Below the pieces are notes generated by a model. It made no database searches. It was given only the letters and a program-made list of their open reading frames with translations, and was not told the origin of the DNA. A stretch of 64,000 bases of DNA, taken from the NCBI RefSeq assembly GCF_018388445.1, contig NZ_CP074405.1, positions 1,984,001 to 2,048,000 on the forward strand, given 5' to 3'. Positions 45,432 through 59,876 of this stretch are shown piece by piece (position 1 is the stretch's first letter; every line of letters starts with the position of its first letter). A program made the position numbers and the translations under genes. Origin of the DNA: Cellulomonas wangleii (GTDB lineage: Bacteria > Actinomycetota > Actinomycetes > Actinomycetales > Cellulomonadaceae).

Positions 45432-45848
45432 GTGGGCGCCCGGACCAAGGCGCGCAAGCGCGCGCTGGACGTGCTGTTCGAGGCGGAGCAGCGGGACCTG
45501 CCCGTCGCGGAGCTCCTGTCGCGCCGCGTCGTGGAGCCGGGTGCCGAGACGTCGCTGCCGCAGTACTCCGTCGACATCGTCGAGGGCGTCCTGGCGCACG
45601 CCGAGCGCATCGACGAGCTGCTGGCGACCCACGCGCACGGCTGGACGGTCGCGCGCATGCCGGCGGTCGACCGCGCGCTGCTGCGCATCGGCACCTGGGA
45701 GATCCTCTGGAACGACGACGTCCCGGACGCCGTCGCCGTCGACGAGGCCGTCTCCCTGGCGCGCGAGCTGTCGACCGACGACTCGCCGGCCTTCGTCAAC
45801 GGCCTGCTCGGCCGCCTCGTGGCGCTCAAGCCGACCCTGCTGGCCTGA
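45432..45848 (+). CDS. nusB: Transcription antitermination factor NusB
   Basis: RNA-binding protein that works with NusE (S10) in rRNA antitermination. The 138-residue helical protein starts with GARTKARKRALDVLFEAEQRD, the usual Arg-rich N-terminus, and has the C-terminal PAFVNGLLGRL motif. GTG start 45432, 2 bases after efp. The operon ends with a bidirectional terminator. Confidence 0.94.
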   Translation: MGARTKARKRALDVLFEAEQRDLPVAELLSRRVVEPGAETSLPQYSVDIVEGVLAHAERIDELLATHAHGWTVARMPAVDRALLRIGTWEILWNDDVPDAVAVDEAVSLARELSTDDSPAFVNGLLGRLVALKPTLLA

Positions 45849-45883
45849 CCCGGCCGGCGGCCCACGCGGCCGCACACCTCACC

Positions 45884-45918
45884 CGACGCCCGGGCACCTC
45901 ACAGGTGCTCGGGCGTCG
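45884..45918. terminator. Bidirectional terminator between nusB and the GGDEF-EAL gene
   Basis: CGACGCCCGGGCACCT (45884-45899) and AGGTGCTCGGGCGTCG (45903-45918) pair over 16 bp with one G-U/C-T position and a 3-base loop. It overlaps the end of the minus-strand gene and lies 36 bases after nusB. Confidence 0.75.
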
Positions 45919-48223
45919 CGTCGCCCAGGGCGCCCTGCATCATGCGCAGCGGACGCGGCACGGTGCGCACCCGCCGCCCGGGCAGGTGCGGCTCCACCCG
46001 CCGGACCAGCTCGTCCGCGGCCGGGCGGGGCAGCGGGCGGGCCCCACGCACGGGCAGTCCCGGTGCGGGCCGTCCGACGAAGTTGCCCTGCGCCTGCGGC
46101 ACGCCGAGCTCGACCAGCGCCTGCAGGTCGCCTGCGGACTCCACGCCCTCGGCGACCACGTCCAGCCCGTGGTGCTCGGCCAGTGCGACGATCGCCCGCA
46201 CCGGCCCCGCCCCGCGCGGCGTGCGGACCTCCCGCACGAACGACCTGTCGATCTTCAGCACGTCGACCGGGAGCCGTGCCAGCCGCGCCAGCGAGCTGAA
46301 CCCGGTGCCGAAGTCGTCGAGGGCGATCCGCGCCCCGCGGGCCCGCAGCTCGGACAGCACCGGCACCGCGGACGACGTGCGCAGCATCGTGCTCTCGGTG
46401 ATCTCGATCGTCAGGTGCTCCCACGGCCCGCCGGACCACGCCGTGTCGATGCGCTCGAGGACGTCCTGCTCGTGCAGCTCGCGCGCGGACAGGTTCACGG
46501 CCACCGGCATGTGGTGGCGGTCCAGCGCGCGGCGTGCCTGGCGGATCATCGAGCGCCCGATGGGCACGATCAGCCCCGTCTGCTCCGCGAGGGCCAGCCA
46601 GTGCTCAGGCAGGACCAGGTGACCGTCCTCCTGCCACCGGGCCAGGGCCTCCAGGCCGACGACCTCGAGGGTGCGGGTGTCGACGATCGGCTGGAAGTAC
46701 GCGGTGATCCGGTCCTCCTCGACCGCCCGCTCCAGCGCCGAGCGCAGCCGGCGGGCGTCCTCGGCGCGGGCCCGCAGCGCCGGGTCGAACACGCGGTGCC
46801 CCGACGCGGTGCGCTTGGCCTCGAGCATCGCGGCGTCCGCGTGCCGCAGCAGCGTGTCCGCGTCGACCACGTCGCTGGGGTTCCAGGTCGCGACGCCGCA
46901 GGTCAGGCGAGGGCCCACCACCGTGCCGACCCGCGCGCCGAACCCGCTGCGCACCCGCCGCGCCAGGTCGGCGAGCTCCTCGTCACCGGGCGCCCGCGCC
47001 ACGATCACCGCGAACTCGTCCCCGGCGAGCCGCGCCACGTACGTGTCGTCGTCGACCCACGTGCGCAGGTAGTCGGCGGTGCGTCGCAGCAGCTCGTCGC
47101 CCGCGGCGTGCCCCTCACGGTCGTTGACGTCCTTGAAGCCGTCGATGTCGCAGTACACGACCGTCACCCGGGTGCGCTCGACGGCGGCCCGCTCGAGCAC
47201 CTCGAGCAGGTGGGTGTCGACGGCCCGCCGGTTGGGCAGGCCCGTCAGGGTGTCCGTCACGGCCGCGCGCGACAGCCGCTCGGTGAGCGTGTACCGCTCG
47301 GCTGCCGACGACACCACCAGGCCGAGGTCGATGAGGAAGGTCCGCTCGTGCGGCGCCAGCCGGTCCGGGGCCTCGGGGAACAGGTCGACCACGAACCGGT
47401 CACGCTGCAGCGGGCGCAGGGACCCCTCGATCGTCGGGTCCTCCAGCACCTCCCGGGCGGCGTCGCGGGCCTGCACCAGCAGCGCGTCGGGATCGCGGTG
47501 GAACCAGGCGTTGTTGGTGACCTGCGCGAGCGCGTCCCGCATCAGCTCGCGCCGCCGTGCGGTCTGCTGCGACCGACGCAGCCGCACCGACGCCAACGAC
47601 TCCAGCCCCACGGCCAGCGGCAGCGGCCACAGCCCGGCCAGCAGCGCACCGAGAGGCTGGCCCCCGAGCAGGATGCCCGCGGTGAGCATGGTCAACGACC
47701 CGGCCGCGGCCACCACCAGCAGCACGCCCAGCGCGTTGAGCCGCACCGCACCCAGCGCCATCACCACGTACCCCACGACCAGGGCGAGCACGAGGAACAG
47801 CAGGGCGACGGCGACGGGCCGCCCGGTGGGCACGCCCGGTGCGTCGACGGGCCCGAACGCGAGGAACCACAGCACCGTGCGGACGGCCAGCAGCACCGCG
47901 GCGGTGACGACCCACGGTCGCAGCCGCGGGCCCGTCCTGCCGAACGCGCGCGTCGCGGGCAGGCACAGCAGCGCGACCACCCCGACGAGCTGCCCGTGCA
48001 GGAACGACAGCGCCTCGCGCAGCTCGGCCCCCACGGCGATGCCGTGCAGGCCTGCCACCAGCACCATGCCGGCCATGGCCACGGACAACGCCAGCGCCCA
48101 CGACGACCCGTCGGAGCGCAGCGCACCACGCCACCAGACCCACTGCAGCACGCAGAAGCCGACGATGAGGCCGGCCGCCAGGAACTGCAGGACGGTGGTC
48201 CACAGGGGGACGTCGCCGAGCAT
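45899..48223 (-). CDS. Membrane GGDEF-EAL protein (c-di-GMP synthesis/degradation)
   Basis: A 774-residue protein with about seven membrane helices in the first 205 residues, a linker, and then a GGDEF domain with AGDEF at 400-404 (AGDEF is a common active variant), and an EAL domain with EAL at 525-527, NLSARE near 577, EITEST near 607, DDFGTGFSS at 636-644 and LKIDRSF near 656. The EAL residues look complete, so phosphodiesterase activity is expected. No RxxD inhibitory site precedes AGDEF. A sigma-28-like promoter lies directly upstream, with only 9 bases to the ATG, so the mRNA may be leaderless. A link to pili or motility is inferred. Confidence 0.9.
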   Translation of the reverse strand: MLGDVPLWTTVLQFLAAGLIVGFCVLQWVWWRGALRSDGSSWALALSVAMAGMVLVAGLHGIAVGAELREALSFLHGQLVGVVALLCLPATRAFGRTGPRLRPWVVTAAVLLAVRTVLWFLAFGPVDAPGVPTGRPVAVALLFLVLALVVGYVVMALGAVRLNALGVLLVVAAAGSLTMLTAGILLGGQPLGALLAGLWPLPLAVGLESLASVRLRRSQQTARRRELMRDALAQVTNNAWFHRDPDALLVQARDAAREVLEDPTIEGSLRPLQRDRFVVDLFPEAPDRLAPHERTFLIDLGLVVSSAAERYTLTERLSRAAVTDTLTGLPNRRAVDTHLLEVLERAAVERTRVTVVYCDIDGFKDVNDREGHAAGDELLRRTADYLRTWVDDDTYVARLAGDEFAVIVARAPGDEELADLARRVRSGFGARVGTVVGPRLTCGVATWNPSDVVDADTLLRHADAAMLEAKRTASGHRVFDPALRARAEDARRLRSALERAVEEDRITAYFQPIVDTRTLEVVGLEALARWQEDGHLVLPEHWLALAEQTGLIVPIGRSMIRQARRALDRHHMPVAVNLSARELHEQDVLERIDTAWSGGPWEHLTIEITESTMLRTSSAVPVLSELRARGARIALDDFGTGFSSLARLARLPVDVLKIDRSFVREVRTPRGAGPVRAIVALAEHHGLDVVAEGVESAGDLQALVELGVPQAQGNFVGRPAPGLPVRGARPLPRPAADELVRRVEPHLPGRRVRTVPRPLRMMQGALGDATPEHL

Positions 48224-48232
48224 GTCGGGTAC

Positions 48233-48259
48233 ATCGGCCGCGCCGGGGCCTCACATGAA
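48233..48259 (-). promoter_or_regulatory. Sigma-28 (FliA/WhiG)-like promoter of the GGDEF-EAL gene
   Basis: On the minus strand TTCA (48259-48256), exactly 17 bases, GCCGAT (48238-48233, then GT). The start codon lies 9 bases downstream, so initiation near the ATG is expected. Same form as the pilB, pilT, pilA and pilM promoters. Confidence 0.6.
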
Positions 48260-48384
48260 CGGCATCCGGGTGACGGGGCAGGGGCCGGCGGTCCCCGGGA
48301 CCGTGCACCGGCGGGTCGCGCCCCGACCGTCCCGGCGTGCCGCGCGTCACGCGGGACCTCGGTCCCGCACGCCCCCGGCCACGG

Positions 48385-48390
48385 TAGGGT
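48385..48390 (+). promoter_or_regulatory. -10 element of the pyr operon
   Basis: TAGGGT, TANNNT type, about 14 bases upstream of the PyrR RNA element. Transcription would start near 48397. Confidence 0.5.
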
Positions 48391-48405
48391 GGTACGTCGA
48401 GCAAC

Positions 48406-50118
<1,713 letters not shown>

Positions 50119-50122
<4 letters not shown>

Positions 50123-51423
50123 CGACCCACCTGCTGACCGGCGCCCGCCCCCTGGGCGGCGAGCCCACGGACGTCCTGCTGGCCGACGGCGTGGTCGCCG
50201 CGATCGGCGCCGAGGCCCGCCGCCCCGGTGCCCACGTGGTCGCAGCCGAGGGCCTGGTGCTGCTGCCCGGGCTCGTCGACCTGCACACCCACCTGCGCGA
50301 GCCGGGCCGCGAGGACGCCGAGACCGTCGAGTCCGGCACCCGGGCCGCCGCGCTCGGCGGCTTCACCGCCGTGCACGCCATGGCGAACACCACCCCCACG
50401 CAGGACACCGCGGGCGTCGTCGAGCAGGTCTGGCGCCTGGGCCGCGACGCCGGCTGGTGCGACGTGCACCCCGTGGGCGCCGTCACCGTCGGGCTCGCGG
50501 GGGAGCGGCTCGCCGAGCTCTCCGCCATGGCCCGGTCCGCCGCCGCGGTGCGCGTCTTCTCCGACGACGGCAAGTGCGTGCACGACCCCGTCGTCATGCG
50601 CCGCGCCCTGGAGTACGTCAAGGCGTTCGACGGCGTCGTCGCCCAGCACGCCCAGGAGCCCCGGCTCACCGAGGGCGCCCAGATGCACGAGGGCGTCGTG
50701 TCCGCCGAGCTCGGCCTCACCGGCTGGCCCGCGGTCGCCGAGGAGGCCGTCATCGCCCGCGACGTGCTCCTCGCCGAGCACGTCGGCTCCCGGCTGCACG
50801 TCCTGCACCTGTCGACCGCCGGCTCCGTCGAGATCGTGCGCTGGGCCAAGGCCCGCGGCATCGACGTCACCGCCGAGGTCACGCCCCACCACCTCATGCT
50901 GACCGACGAGCACGCGCGCGGCTACGACCCCCGCTTCAAGGTGAACCCGCCGCTGCGCACCGCCGACGACGTCGAGGCGGTCCGCCAGGGCCTCGCCGAC
51001 GGCACCATCGACACCGTCGGCACCGACCACGCCCCGCACCCCCGCGAGGACAAGGACTGCGAGTGGGCCGCCGCGGCCTTCGGCATGACCGGGCTGGAGA
51101 CCGCGCTGTCCGTCGTCCAGGCCGCCATGGTCGACACCGGCCGCATGACCTGGGCCGACGTCGCCCGCGTCATGTCCACCGCCCCCGCCCGCATCGGGCG
51201 CGTCCCCGGCCAGGGTCGGCCCATCGCCGTGGGGGAGCCCGCCAACCTCACCCTCGTCGACCCCCACGCGCGCCGCCTCGTCGTCCCCGAGCAGCAGGCC
51301 ACGGCCAGCGTCAACTCCCCGTTCGCCGGGCAGGAGCTGCCCGGGCGGGTGGTCGCCACGTTCCTGCGGGGACGCCCGACCGTCCTCGACGGCGCCCTCG
51401 TCCCGGCAGGGGTGCACGCCTGA
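50119..51423 (+). CDS. pyrC: Dihydroorotase
   Basis: Cyclises carbamoyl-aspartate to dihydroorotate. The 434-residue type I enzyme has the metal-binding [20 protein letters not shown], a His ligand in [19 protein letters not shown], and [13 protein letters not shown] with the catalytic Asp. Start overlaps pyrB, stop overlaps the next gene. Confidence 0.95.
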
Positions 51424-51971
51424 TGCCCGTCTGGGCCTCCGTCGCGATCCTCGCCGCGCTCGCGGTGCTGGGTCTGTGGGGCATGTGGCGCGGCTGGCAG
51501 GCACGTGGCCGGCGGACCGCGGCCCTGGTGCCGAGCGTCCCGACGGTCCCCGCGTCTCCCGGCGCGCCCGTCGGCGCGCCCGTCGAGGCGGTCTACGTCT
51601 CCTCGACACGCGCCGGCGACTGGCTCGACCGCGTCGTCGCGCACGACCTGGGCGTGCGCAGCCCCGCGCTGGTGCAGGTGCACGCGGACGGCGTGCTGCT
51701 CACCCGCACCGGCGCCGCCGACGTGTGGGTGCCCGCGGGTGCGCTGCGTGCCGTGGGGACCAGCAGCGGGCAGGCCGGCAAGTTCGTCGGCCGCGACGAG
51801 CTGGTGGTCCTCACCTGGGTCCCGGACGCGACGACCGGCACCGCCATCGACACCGCGCTGCAGGTGCGCCACGACGACGCGCGTCCCGCGCTGCTCGCCG
51901 CGGCCCGCACCCTGGCAGCGCCCACCGACACCGAGACGGCGCCGCCCACGGCGCAGGAGGAGCAGGCATGA
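51423..51971 (+). CDS. Small membrane protein with PH-like domain (Rv1382-like)
   Basis: A 182-residue protein with one N-terminal membrane helix ([20 protein letters not shown]), and a C-terminal domain of about 130 residues with repeated beta strands ([27 protein letters not shown]) of the type often called PH domain or transporter in annotations. A homologue lies at the same place between pyrC and carA in Mycobacterium (Rv1382). Its function in the pyrimidine operon is unknown. Overlaps neighbours at both ends. Confidence 0.75.
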   Translation: MPVWASVAILAALAVLGLWGMWRGWQARGRRTAALVPSVPTVPASPGAPVGAPVEAVYVSSTRAGDWLDRVVAHDLGVRSPALVQVHADGVLLTRTGAADVWVPAGALRAVGTSSGQAGKFVGRDELVVLTWVPDATTGTAIDTALQVRHDDARPALLAAARTLAAPTDTETAPPTAQEEQA

Positions 51972-53181
51972 GCGACGCGATCCTCGTCCTCGAGGACGGC
52001 CGCACGTTCACCGGGCGGGCCTACGGCGCGACCGGGCGGACGCTCGGCGAGATCGTCTTCAACACCGGCATGACGGGGTACCAGGAGACCCTGACCGACC
52101 CGTCGTACCACCGGCAGATCGTCGTGATGACGGCGCCCCACATCGGCAACACCGGCGTCAACGACGAGGACGCCGAGTCGCGCCGCATCTGGGTCGCCGG
52201 GTTCGTCGTGCGGGACCCCGCGCGCCGCTCGTCGAGCTGGCGGGCGCGCCGCACCCTCGACGACGAGCTCGTCGCGCACGGCGTGGTCGGCATCAGCGAC
52301 GTCGACACCCGTGCCCTGACCCGTCACCTGCGCGAGCGCGGCGTCATGCGTGCCGGCATCTTCTCGGGCGACGCGCTGGTGCGGCCCGAGGGGGAGCGGC
52401 GGCCCGTCGACGAGCTGGTCGACGAGGTGCTGGCCGCCCCGGTGATGGCCGGTGCGGACCTGGCGGGCGAGGTCAGCGTCGACGAGGCGTACGTCGTGCC
52501 GGCGCTCGGTCCGGACGGGCAGCCGCTGGCCGAGCCGCGGGCCCGCGTCGCCGCGGTCGACCTGGGCATCAAGTCGATGACGCCGCAGCGGCTCGCCGAG
52601 CGCGGCGTCGAGGTGCACGTGCTGCCCGCGACGTCGGCGATCGACGACGTGCTCGCCGTCGGGCCCGACGGCGTGTTCTTCTCCAACGGCCCGGGCGACC
52701 CGTCGGCCGCGCGCCACGAGATCGACGTGCTGCGGGGCGTGCTCGACCGCCGCATCCCGTTCTTCGGCATCTGCTACGGCAACCAGCTGTTCGGCCGCGC
52801 CCTCGGGTTCGGCACCTACAAGCTGCGCTACGGGCACCGCGGGGTGAACCAGCCTGTCGTCGACCGCACCACCGGCAAGGTGGAGATCACCGCGCACAAC
52901 CACGGCTTCGCCGTGGACGCCCCCCTCGACGCGGAGACCGTCGCACCCTTCGACGGCGGCCGCTACGGCCGCGTGCGGGTGTCGCACGTCGACCTCAACG
53001 ACGACGTCGTCGAGGGCCTCGAGGCGCTCGACCTGCCGGCGTTCTCGGTCCAGTACCACCCCGAGGCCGCGGCGGGTCCGCACGACGCCGCGTACCTGTT
53101 CGACCGCTTCCTCGACCTCATGACCACGCACCGCGACGGCTCGACGCCGGACGCCGCCACCACCGAGAAGGGCGCCGCCTG

Positions 53182-53182
<1 letters not shown>
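51968..53182 (+). CDS. carA: Carbamoyl-phosphate synthase small subunit
   Basis: Glutaminase subunit that supplies ammonia to CarB. The 404-residue protein has the N-terminal domain [17 protein letters not shown], and the class I glutamine amidotransferase domain with the nucleophile Cys269 in FFGICYGNQ (instead of the more common GICLGHQ), NHGFAV and the His/Glu pair in FSVQYHPEA. Overlaps its neighbours in the operon. Confidence 0.96.
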
Positions 53183-56528
<3,346 letters not shown>

Positions 56529-56532
<4 letters not shown>

Positions 56533-57383
56533 GCGACGGTCCCGTCCCGTTCGGTGCCCGCCTCGCGGCGGCGATGGACGAGCACGGACCGCTCTGCGTC
56601 GGCATCGACCCGCACGGATCGCTCCTGGGGGACTGGGGCCTGCCGGACGACGCCACCGGGCTGCGGGAGTTCTCGCTGCGCGTGATGGACGCCGTGGCGG
56701 GCCGGGTCGCGGCGGTCAAGCCGCAGGCCGCGTTCTTCGAGCGGCACGGCTCGGCCGGCCTGGCGGTCCTCGAGGAGGTGGTCGCGGCGGGGCGTGCCAC
56801 CGGGACGCTCGTGGTCGTCGACGCCAAGCGGGGGGACATCGGGTCGACCATGGGCGCGTACGCCGACGCGTACCTGAGCGACGGCTCGCCGCTGGCGGGG
56901 GACGCCCTGACGGTGTCGCCGTACCTCGGCTTCGGGTCGCTGGGTCCGGCTGTCGAGCTGGCCCTGGCGACGGGACGCGGGCTGTTCGCCCTGTGCCTCA
57001 CCTCCAACCCGGAGGGCGCCGAGGTGCAGCACGCCCGCACCGCCGACGGCGTGACGGTGGCGGCCGCGGTCGCCGCGCGCGCCGCCGCGCTGAACGAGGG
57101 TGCGTCGCCGCTGGGCTCGGTCGGGCTGGTCGTGGGCGCCACGATCGGGGACGCGGCCCGCGCGACGGGCGTCGACCTGGCGGCCGTCAACGGGCCGCTG
57201 CTGGCGCCCGGGGTGGGGGCGCAGGGGGCCGGTGCGCGCGAGCTGGCGGCCGTCTTCGGTGACGCCCGGCGGCAGGTCCTCGCGTCGTCCAGCAGGGGAG
57301 TGCTGCGTGCCGGCCCCGAGGTCGGAGCGCTGCGGGACGCGGCCGGTCGGGCCGCCGCGGAGGCCGCTGCAGCCCTGCGCTGA
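56529..57383 (+). CDS. pyrF: Orotidine-5'-phosphate decarboxylase
   Basis: Last enzyme of UMP synthesis. The 284-residue protein is of the long (type 2) class with [18 protein letters not shown], which carries the catalytic Asp-Lys-Asp residues (98-103). The N-terminal part [12 protein letters not shown] binds substrate phosphate. The GTG start overlaps carB; a strong terminator follows. No pyrD or pyrE is in this window. Confidence 0.95.
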
Positions 57384-57393
57384 GCCACCGCAC

Positions 57394-57427
57394 GAGGGGC
57401 GGCCACCGGGGGTGGTGGCCGCCCCTC
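57394..57427 (+). terminator. Terminator of the pyr operon
   Basis: GAGGGGCGGCCACC and GGTGGCCGCCCCTC form a perfect 14-bp stem with a 6-base loop, 10 bases after the pyrF stop. Confidence 0.85.
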
Positions 57428-57731
57428 GGCATGCCGTCGGACGGGCACGTGGACGCCCGGTGCCTTCCCGATGCCTTCCCGGGGGCGGTGCGGGGGCGGT
57501 GCCAGGCTCGCGTGCCTCGCGGTCGTGCCTTCGTTCCGGTCAGGCGCGATGTCTGATAACGGAACCTGGCGCCCCGGAAGCCGCCTCAGCGATCGACAAC
57601 GAGGGCCGCCTGACGGCGGCCCGCAAGGACTGGACGACACGCCGACCGGCCCGCCGCTGCGTCCACCGGGCTCCGCGGTGGCGCGACCTCGTGGGACCCC
57701 CGCGTCCGCGGCACCCGGTACCGTCCGTCCC
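57428..57731. other. Non-coding gap between pyrF terminator and integrase-like gene
   Basis: About 300 bases with no convincing gene. It contains an inverted repeat GTTCCG (57533-57538) and CGGAAC (57560-57565) spaced by 21 bases, with the AT-rich sequence TGTCTGATAACGG inside. An ATG at 57549 is in frame with the downstream gene but uses rare codons (CGA, CAA) unlike the neighbours, so I treat it as non-coding. The 3' part carries the promoter of the next gene. Confidence 0.5.
57719..57724 (+). promoter_or_regulatory. -10 element of integrase-like gene, leaderless arrangement
   Basis: TACCGT followed by 7 bases and a GTG start; no ribosome binding site. Confidence 0.45.
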
Positions 57732-58562
57732 GTGGCGGGGGAGACGACGGTGGGACGGGCGGTGGCCCGGTGCCTCGCCACCCTCGGCGACCTGCACCCG
57801 AGCACGGCGCGGGCGTACCGGTGGGCGCTGAGCGACCTGGCCGCGACGTGCGGGGACGACCAGCTCGCCGACGTCCTCGGAGGACCGGCTCTCGGTCTGT
57901 GGCTCGCGTCGCCCACGGCGGCCGGGAAGGAGCCGTCACCGGCGTCGGTGCGGCAGCGGGCGACCGCGGCGCGCGGACTCGTGCGGTTCGCGCTCGACCA
58001 CCGTCTGCTCGACGCCCCGACCGCGGAGTCCGCGGTGCGCACCCTGCGCCGGCCGGCGACGCCCGCGGTGACACGCGACACGTCCGCCGCCCGTCTCCTG
58101 CTGGCACGGGCGGTCGGCGGGCGTCCGTACGGCGTGTCGCACGACGTGTGGGTCCGCTTCCGGGCGCACGCGCTCCTGCTGGCCGAGACGGGCGCGCCCG
58201 AGCGCGACCTGGGCCGTGCGCTCCTCGCCGAGGTGGCGCCCGACCGCTCCGCTCTCACGCTGGCAGGTGCGTGCTACGCGGTGGGGGAGCCGACCCGGCA
58301 CGCACTGGGAGCCTGGCTCGTGGCCCGCGAGGAGCTCGTCGGGACGCTGCAGGGGAGCCCGCCGCCCCAGCTGTGGGTGCGTGCGCACCCGTCGACGCAC
58401 CCCCGCACGGGCGTCGTCGCCCCGGTGGGCATGCCCATCACCGCACGTGGGCTGCGCAAGGCGTTCCAGGAGGTCGTCGACGTGCTCAGCGGTGCCGACC
58501 CGCGCCTCGCCACCTGCACCGTCGCGCACGTCCGCGCGCTCGCCCGCCCTGCGACCGCGTGA
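57732..58562 (+). CDS. Degenerate tyrosine recombinase-like protein
   Basis: A 276-residue protein with the layout of a tyrosine recombinase. The first 100 residues resemble the SAM-like core-binding domain (HPSTARAYRWALSDLAATCG, then SPASVRQRATAARGLVRFAL). The C-terminal part has LLLAETGAPERDLGRALL, and PITARGLRKAF, but the catalytic pattern (R, HxxR, Y) is not conserved, and the protein ends soon after AHVRALA with no Tyr nucleophile. I infer a domesticated or inactive integrase that may only bind DNA. It lies alone between pyrF and mihF. GTG 57732 fits the leaderless promoter. Confidence 0.55.
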   Translation: MAGETTVGRAVARCLATLGDLHPSTARAYRWALSDLAATCGDDQLADVLGGPALGLWLASPTAAGKEPSPASVRQRATAARGLVRFALDHRLLDAPTAESAVRTLRRPATPAVTRDTSAARLLLARAVGGRPYGVSHDVWVRFRAHALLLAETGAPERDLGRALLAEVAPDRSALTLAGACYAVGEPTRHALGAWLVAREELVGTLQGSPPPQLWVRAHPSTHPRTGVVAPVGMPITARGLRKAFQEVVDVLSGADPRLATCTVAHVRALARPATA

Positions 58563-58675
58563 CGAGCGCAGGCCGACGACCTCACCGGCCCGCCCGGCGA
58601 CGGTCCCACGACCTGCGGCGGGGCCGCGCGGGCGCGCGTCGGCGCAGGTCGCGGGCGACACACCACGCCCCCGCG

Positions 58676-58704
58676 TTGCCGACCGGCAGTACCGTCGCTA
58701 GTTT
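58676..58704 (+). promoter_or_regulatory. Promoter of mihF
   Basis: TTGCCG (58676-58681), 17 bases, TAGTTT (58699-58704). It is the only promoter in the window where I see both hexamers with the right spacing. The leader to the GTG is about 55 bases with a GAGAAGG ribosome binding site. Confidence 0.6.
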
Positions 58705-58766
58705 CGTGTCAGATCCCGCGCAACGGCGACCAGGATCTCCGGCCCAGTGACGAGAAGGTGAAGCGC

Positions 58767-59078
58767 GTGGCTCTTCCTCCGCTGACTCCCGAACAACGAG
58801 CCGCCGCGCTCGAGAAGGCTGCCGCGGCGCGGCAGGCCCGTGCCGAGGTGAAGAACCGCCTCAAGTACTCGCAGGGCTCCCTGTCCGAGGTGATCGAGCA
58901 GGGGCAGCAGGACGAGACGATCGGCAAGCTCAAGGTCGCCGCGCTCCTCGAGTCCCTGCCCGGTGTGGGCAAGGTCAAGGCCCGTGCGATCATGTCCGAG
59001 ATCGGCATCTCGGAGACGCGCCGGGTGCGTGGCCTCGGTCCGCACCAGGTCAAGGCGCTCGTCGACCGGTTCGGCTGA
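58767..59078 (+). CDS. mihF: Integration host factor, actinobacterial type (mIHF)
   Basis: Nucleoid protein that bends DNA, unrelated to the proteobacterial IHF. The 103-residue protein begins with the family hallmark [17 protein letters not shown] and ends with the helix-two-turn-helix-like region [18 protein letters not shown] and [18 protein letters not shown] 58767 matches homologues and has a ribosome binding site (GAGAAGG) 8 bases upstream. It is followed by gmk as in other actinobacteria. Confidence 0.95.
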   Translation: MALPPLTPEQRAAALEKAAAARQARAEVKNRLKYSQGSLSEVIEQGQQDETIGKLKVAALLESLPGVGKVKARAIMSEIGISETRRVRGLGPHQVKALVDRFG

Positions 59079-59084
59079 GCGTCC

Positions 59085-59126
59085 TGCGACGGCGCCCCGC
59101 CCGACACCGGGCGGGGCGCCGTCGCA
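59085..59126 (+). terminator. Terminator after mihF
   Basis: Perfect 19-bp stem (59085-59103 and 59108-59126) with the loop ACAC, 6 bases after the mihF stop. It would largely separate mihF from gmk. Confidence 0.85.
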
Positions 59127-59178
59127 CGTCCGGGACGAACCGGACGCCATCCCCGGAACCTGGAGCGGTGCACCACCC

Positions 59179-59745
59179 ATGACCAAGCAGCCGGCACGGC
59201 TCACCGTGCTCGCCGGACCGACCGCCGTGGGCAAGGGGACGGTCTCGGCCGACATCCGCGCCCGCTACCCGCAGGTGTGGCTCTCGGTGTCGATGACCAC
59301 CCGCGACCCTCGCCCCGGCGAGGTCGACGGACTGCACTACCACTTCGTGTCGCCCGAGCGCTTCGAGGAGATGGTCGAGCACGGCGACCTGCTCGAGTGG
59401 GCCGTCGTCCACGGCCGCAACCGGTACGGCACCCCCCGGGGGCCCGTCCTCGAGCGGCTCGCGGCCGGTGAGCCCGCGCTGCTGGAGATCGACCTGCAGG
59501 GGGCGCGGCAGGTCCGTCGGACCATGCCGGACGCGCGCTTCGTCTTTCTCGCGCCGCCGTCCTGGGACGAGCTGGTCCGCCGGCTGGTCGGGCGCGGGAC
59601 GGAGAGCGCCGAGGAGCGCGAGCGGCGGCTGGAGACGGCCCGTGTCGAGCTCGCCGCGGAGCCCGAGTTCGACCACGTCATCGTGAACGACGACGTGCAC
59701 CGCGCCACGGACGAGCTCGTGCGGCTGATGGGCGTCGACGCCTGA
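59179..59745 (+). CDS. gmk: Guanylate kinase
   Basis: Phosphorylates GMP to GDP. The 188-residue protein has Walker [12 protein letters not shown] near the N-terminus, [21 protein letters not shown] (GMP binding), and DLQGARQVR. In GPTAVGKGT the usual Ser is replaced by Ala-Val, a common variant in actinobacteria. ATG 59179 has only a weak upstream purine tract. Confidence 0.95.
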   Translation: MTKQPARLTVLAGPTAVGKGTVSADIRARYPQVWLSVSMTTRDPRPGEVDGLHYHFVSPERFEEMVEHGDLLEWAVVHGRNRYGTPRGPVLERLAAGEPALLEIDLQGARQVRRTMPDARFVFLAPPSWDELVRRLVGRGTESAEERERRLETARVELAAEPEFDHVIVNDDVHRATDELVRLMGVDA

Positions 59746-59773
59746 GGGTTCCCGGGCGACGCGCGGGACCAGG

Positions 59774-59779
59774 TACGAT
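59774..59779 (+). promoter_or_regulatory. -10 element of rpoZ promoter
   Basis: TACGAT, 97 bases before the rpoZ start, right after gmk. It allows rpoZ-coaBC-metK to be expressed separately from gmk. Confidence 0.5.
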
Positions 59780-59860
59780 GGGACCGACTGCGCCGCTCGA
59801 CGCCCACCTCCCACCCGGGGCTCGTGCCGACGGCGCCTCAGACCCGCTCAGCCATCCGAC

Positions 59861-59874
59861 AGGACTGGAGTCCT
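59861..59874 (+). promoter_or_regulatory. Small hairpin over the rpoZ Shine-Dalgarno sequence
   Basis: AGGACT-GG-AGTCCT is a perfect 6-bp inverted repeat. The GGAG (59867-59870) that would serve as ribosome binding site lies in its centre, 6 bases before the GTG. The loop is too short for the full stem to form, so any effect would be modest. Confidence 0.35.
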
Positions 59875-59876
59875 CC

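Noticed and set aside
57471..57731. N-terminal extension of the integrase-like gene from starts at 57471 or 57549
   Set aside because: The extension crosses an inverted repeat, has low-complexity content and rare codons, and a promoter with leaderless spacing marks GTG 57732.
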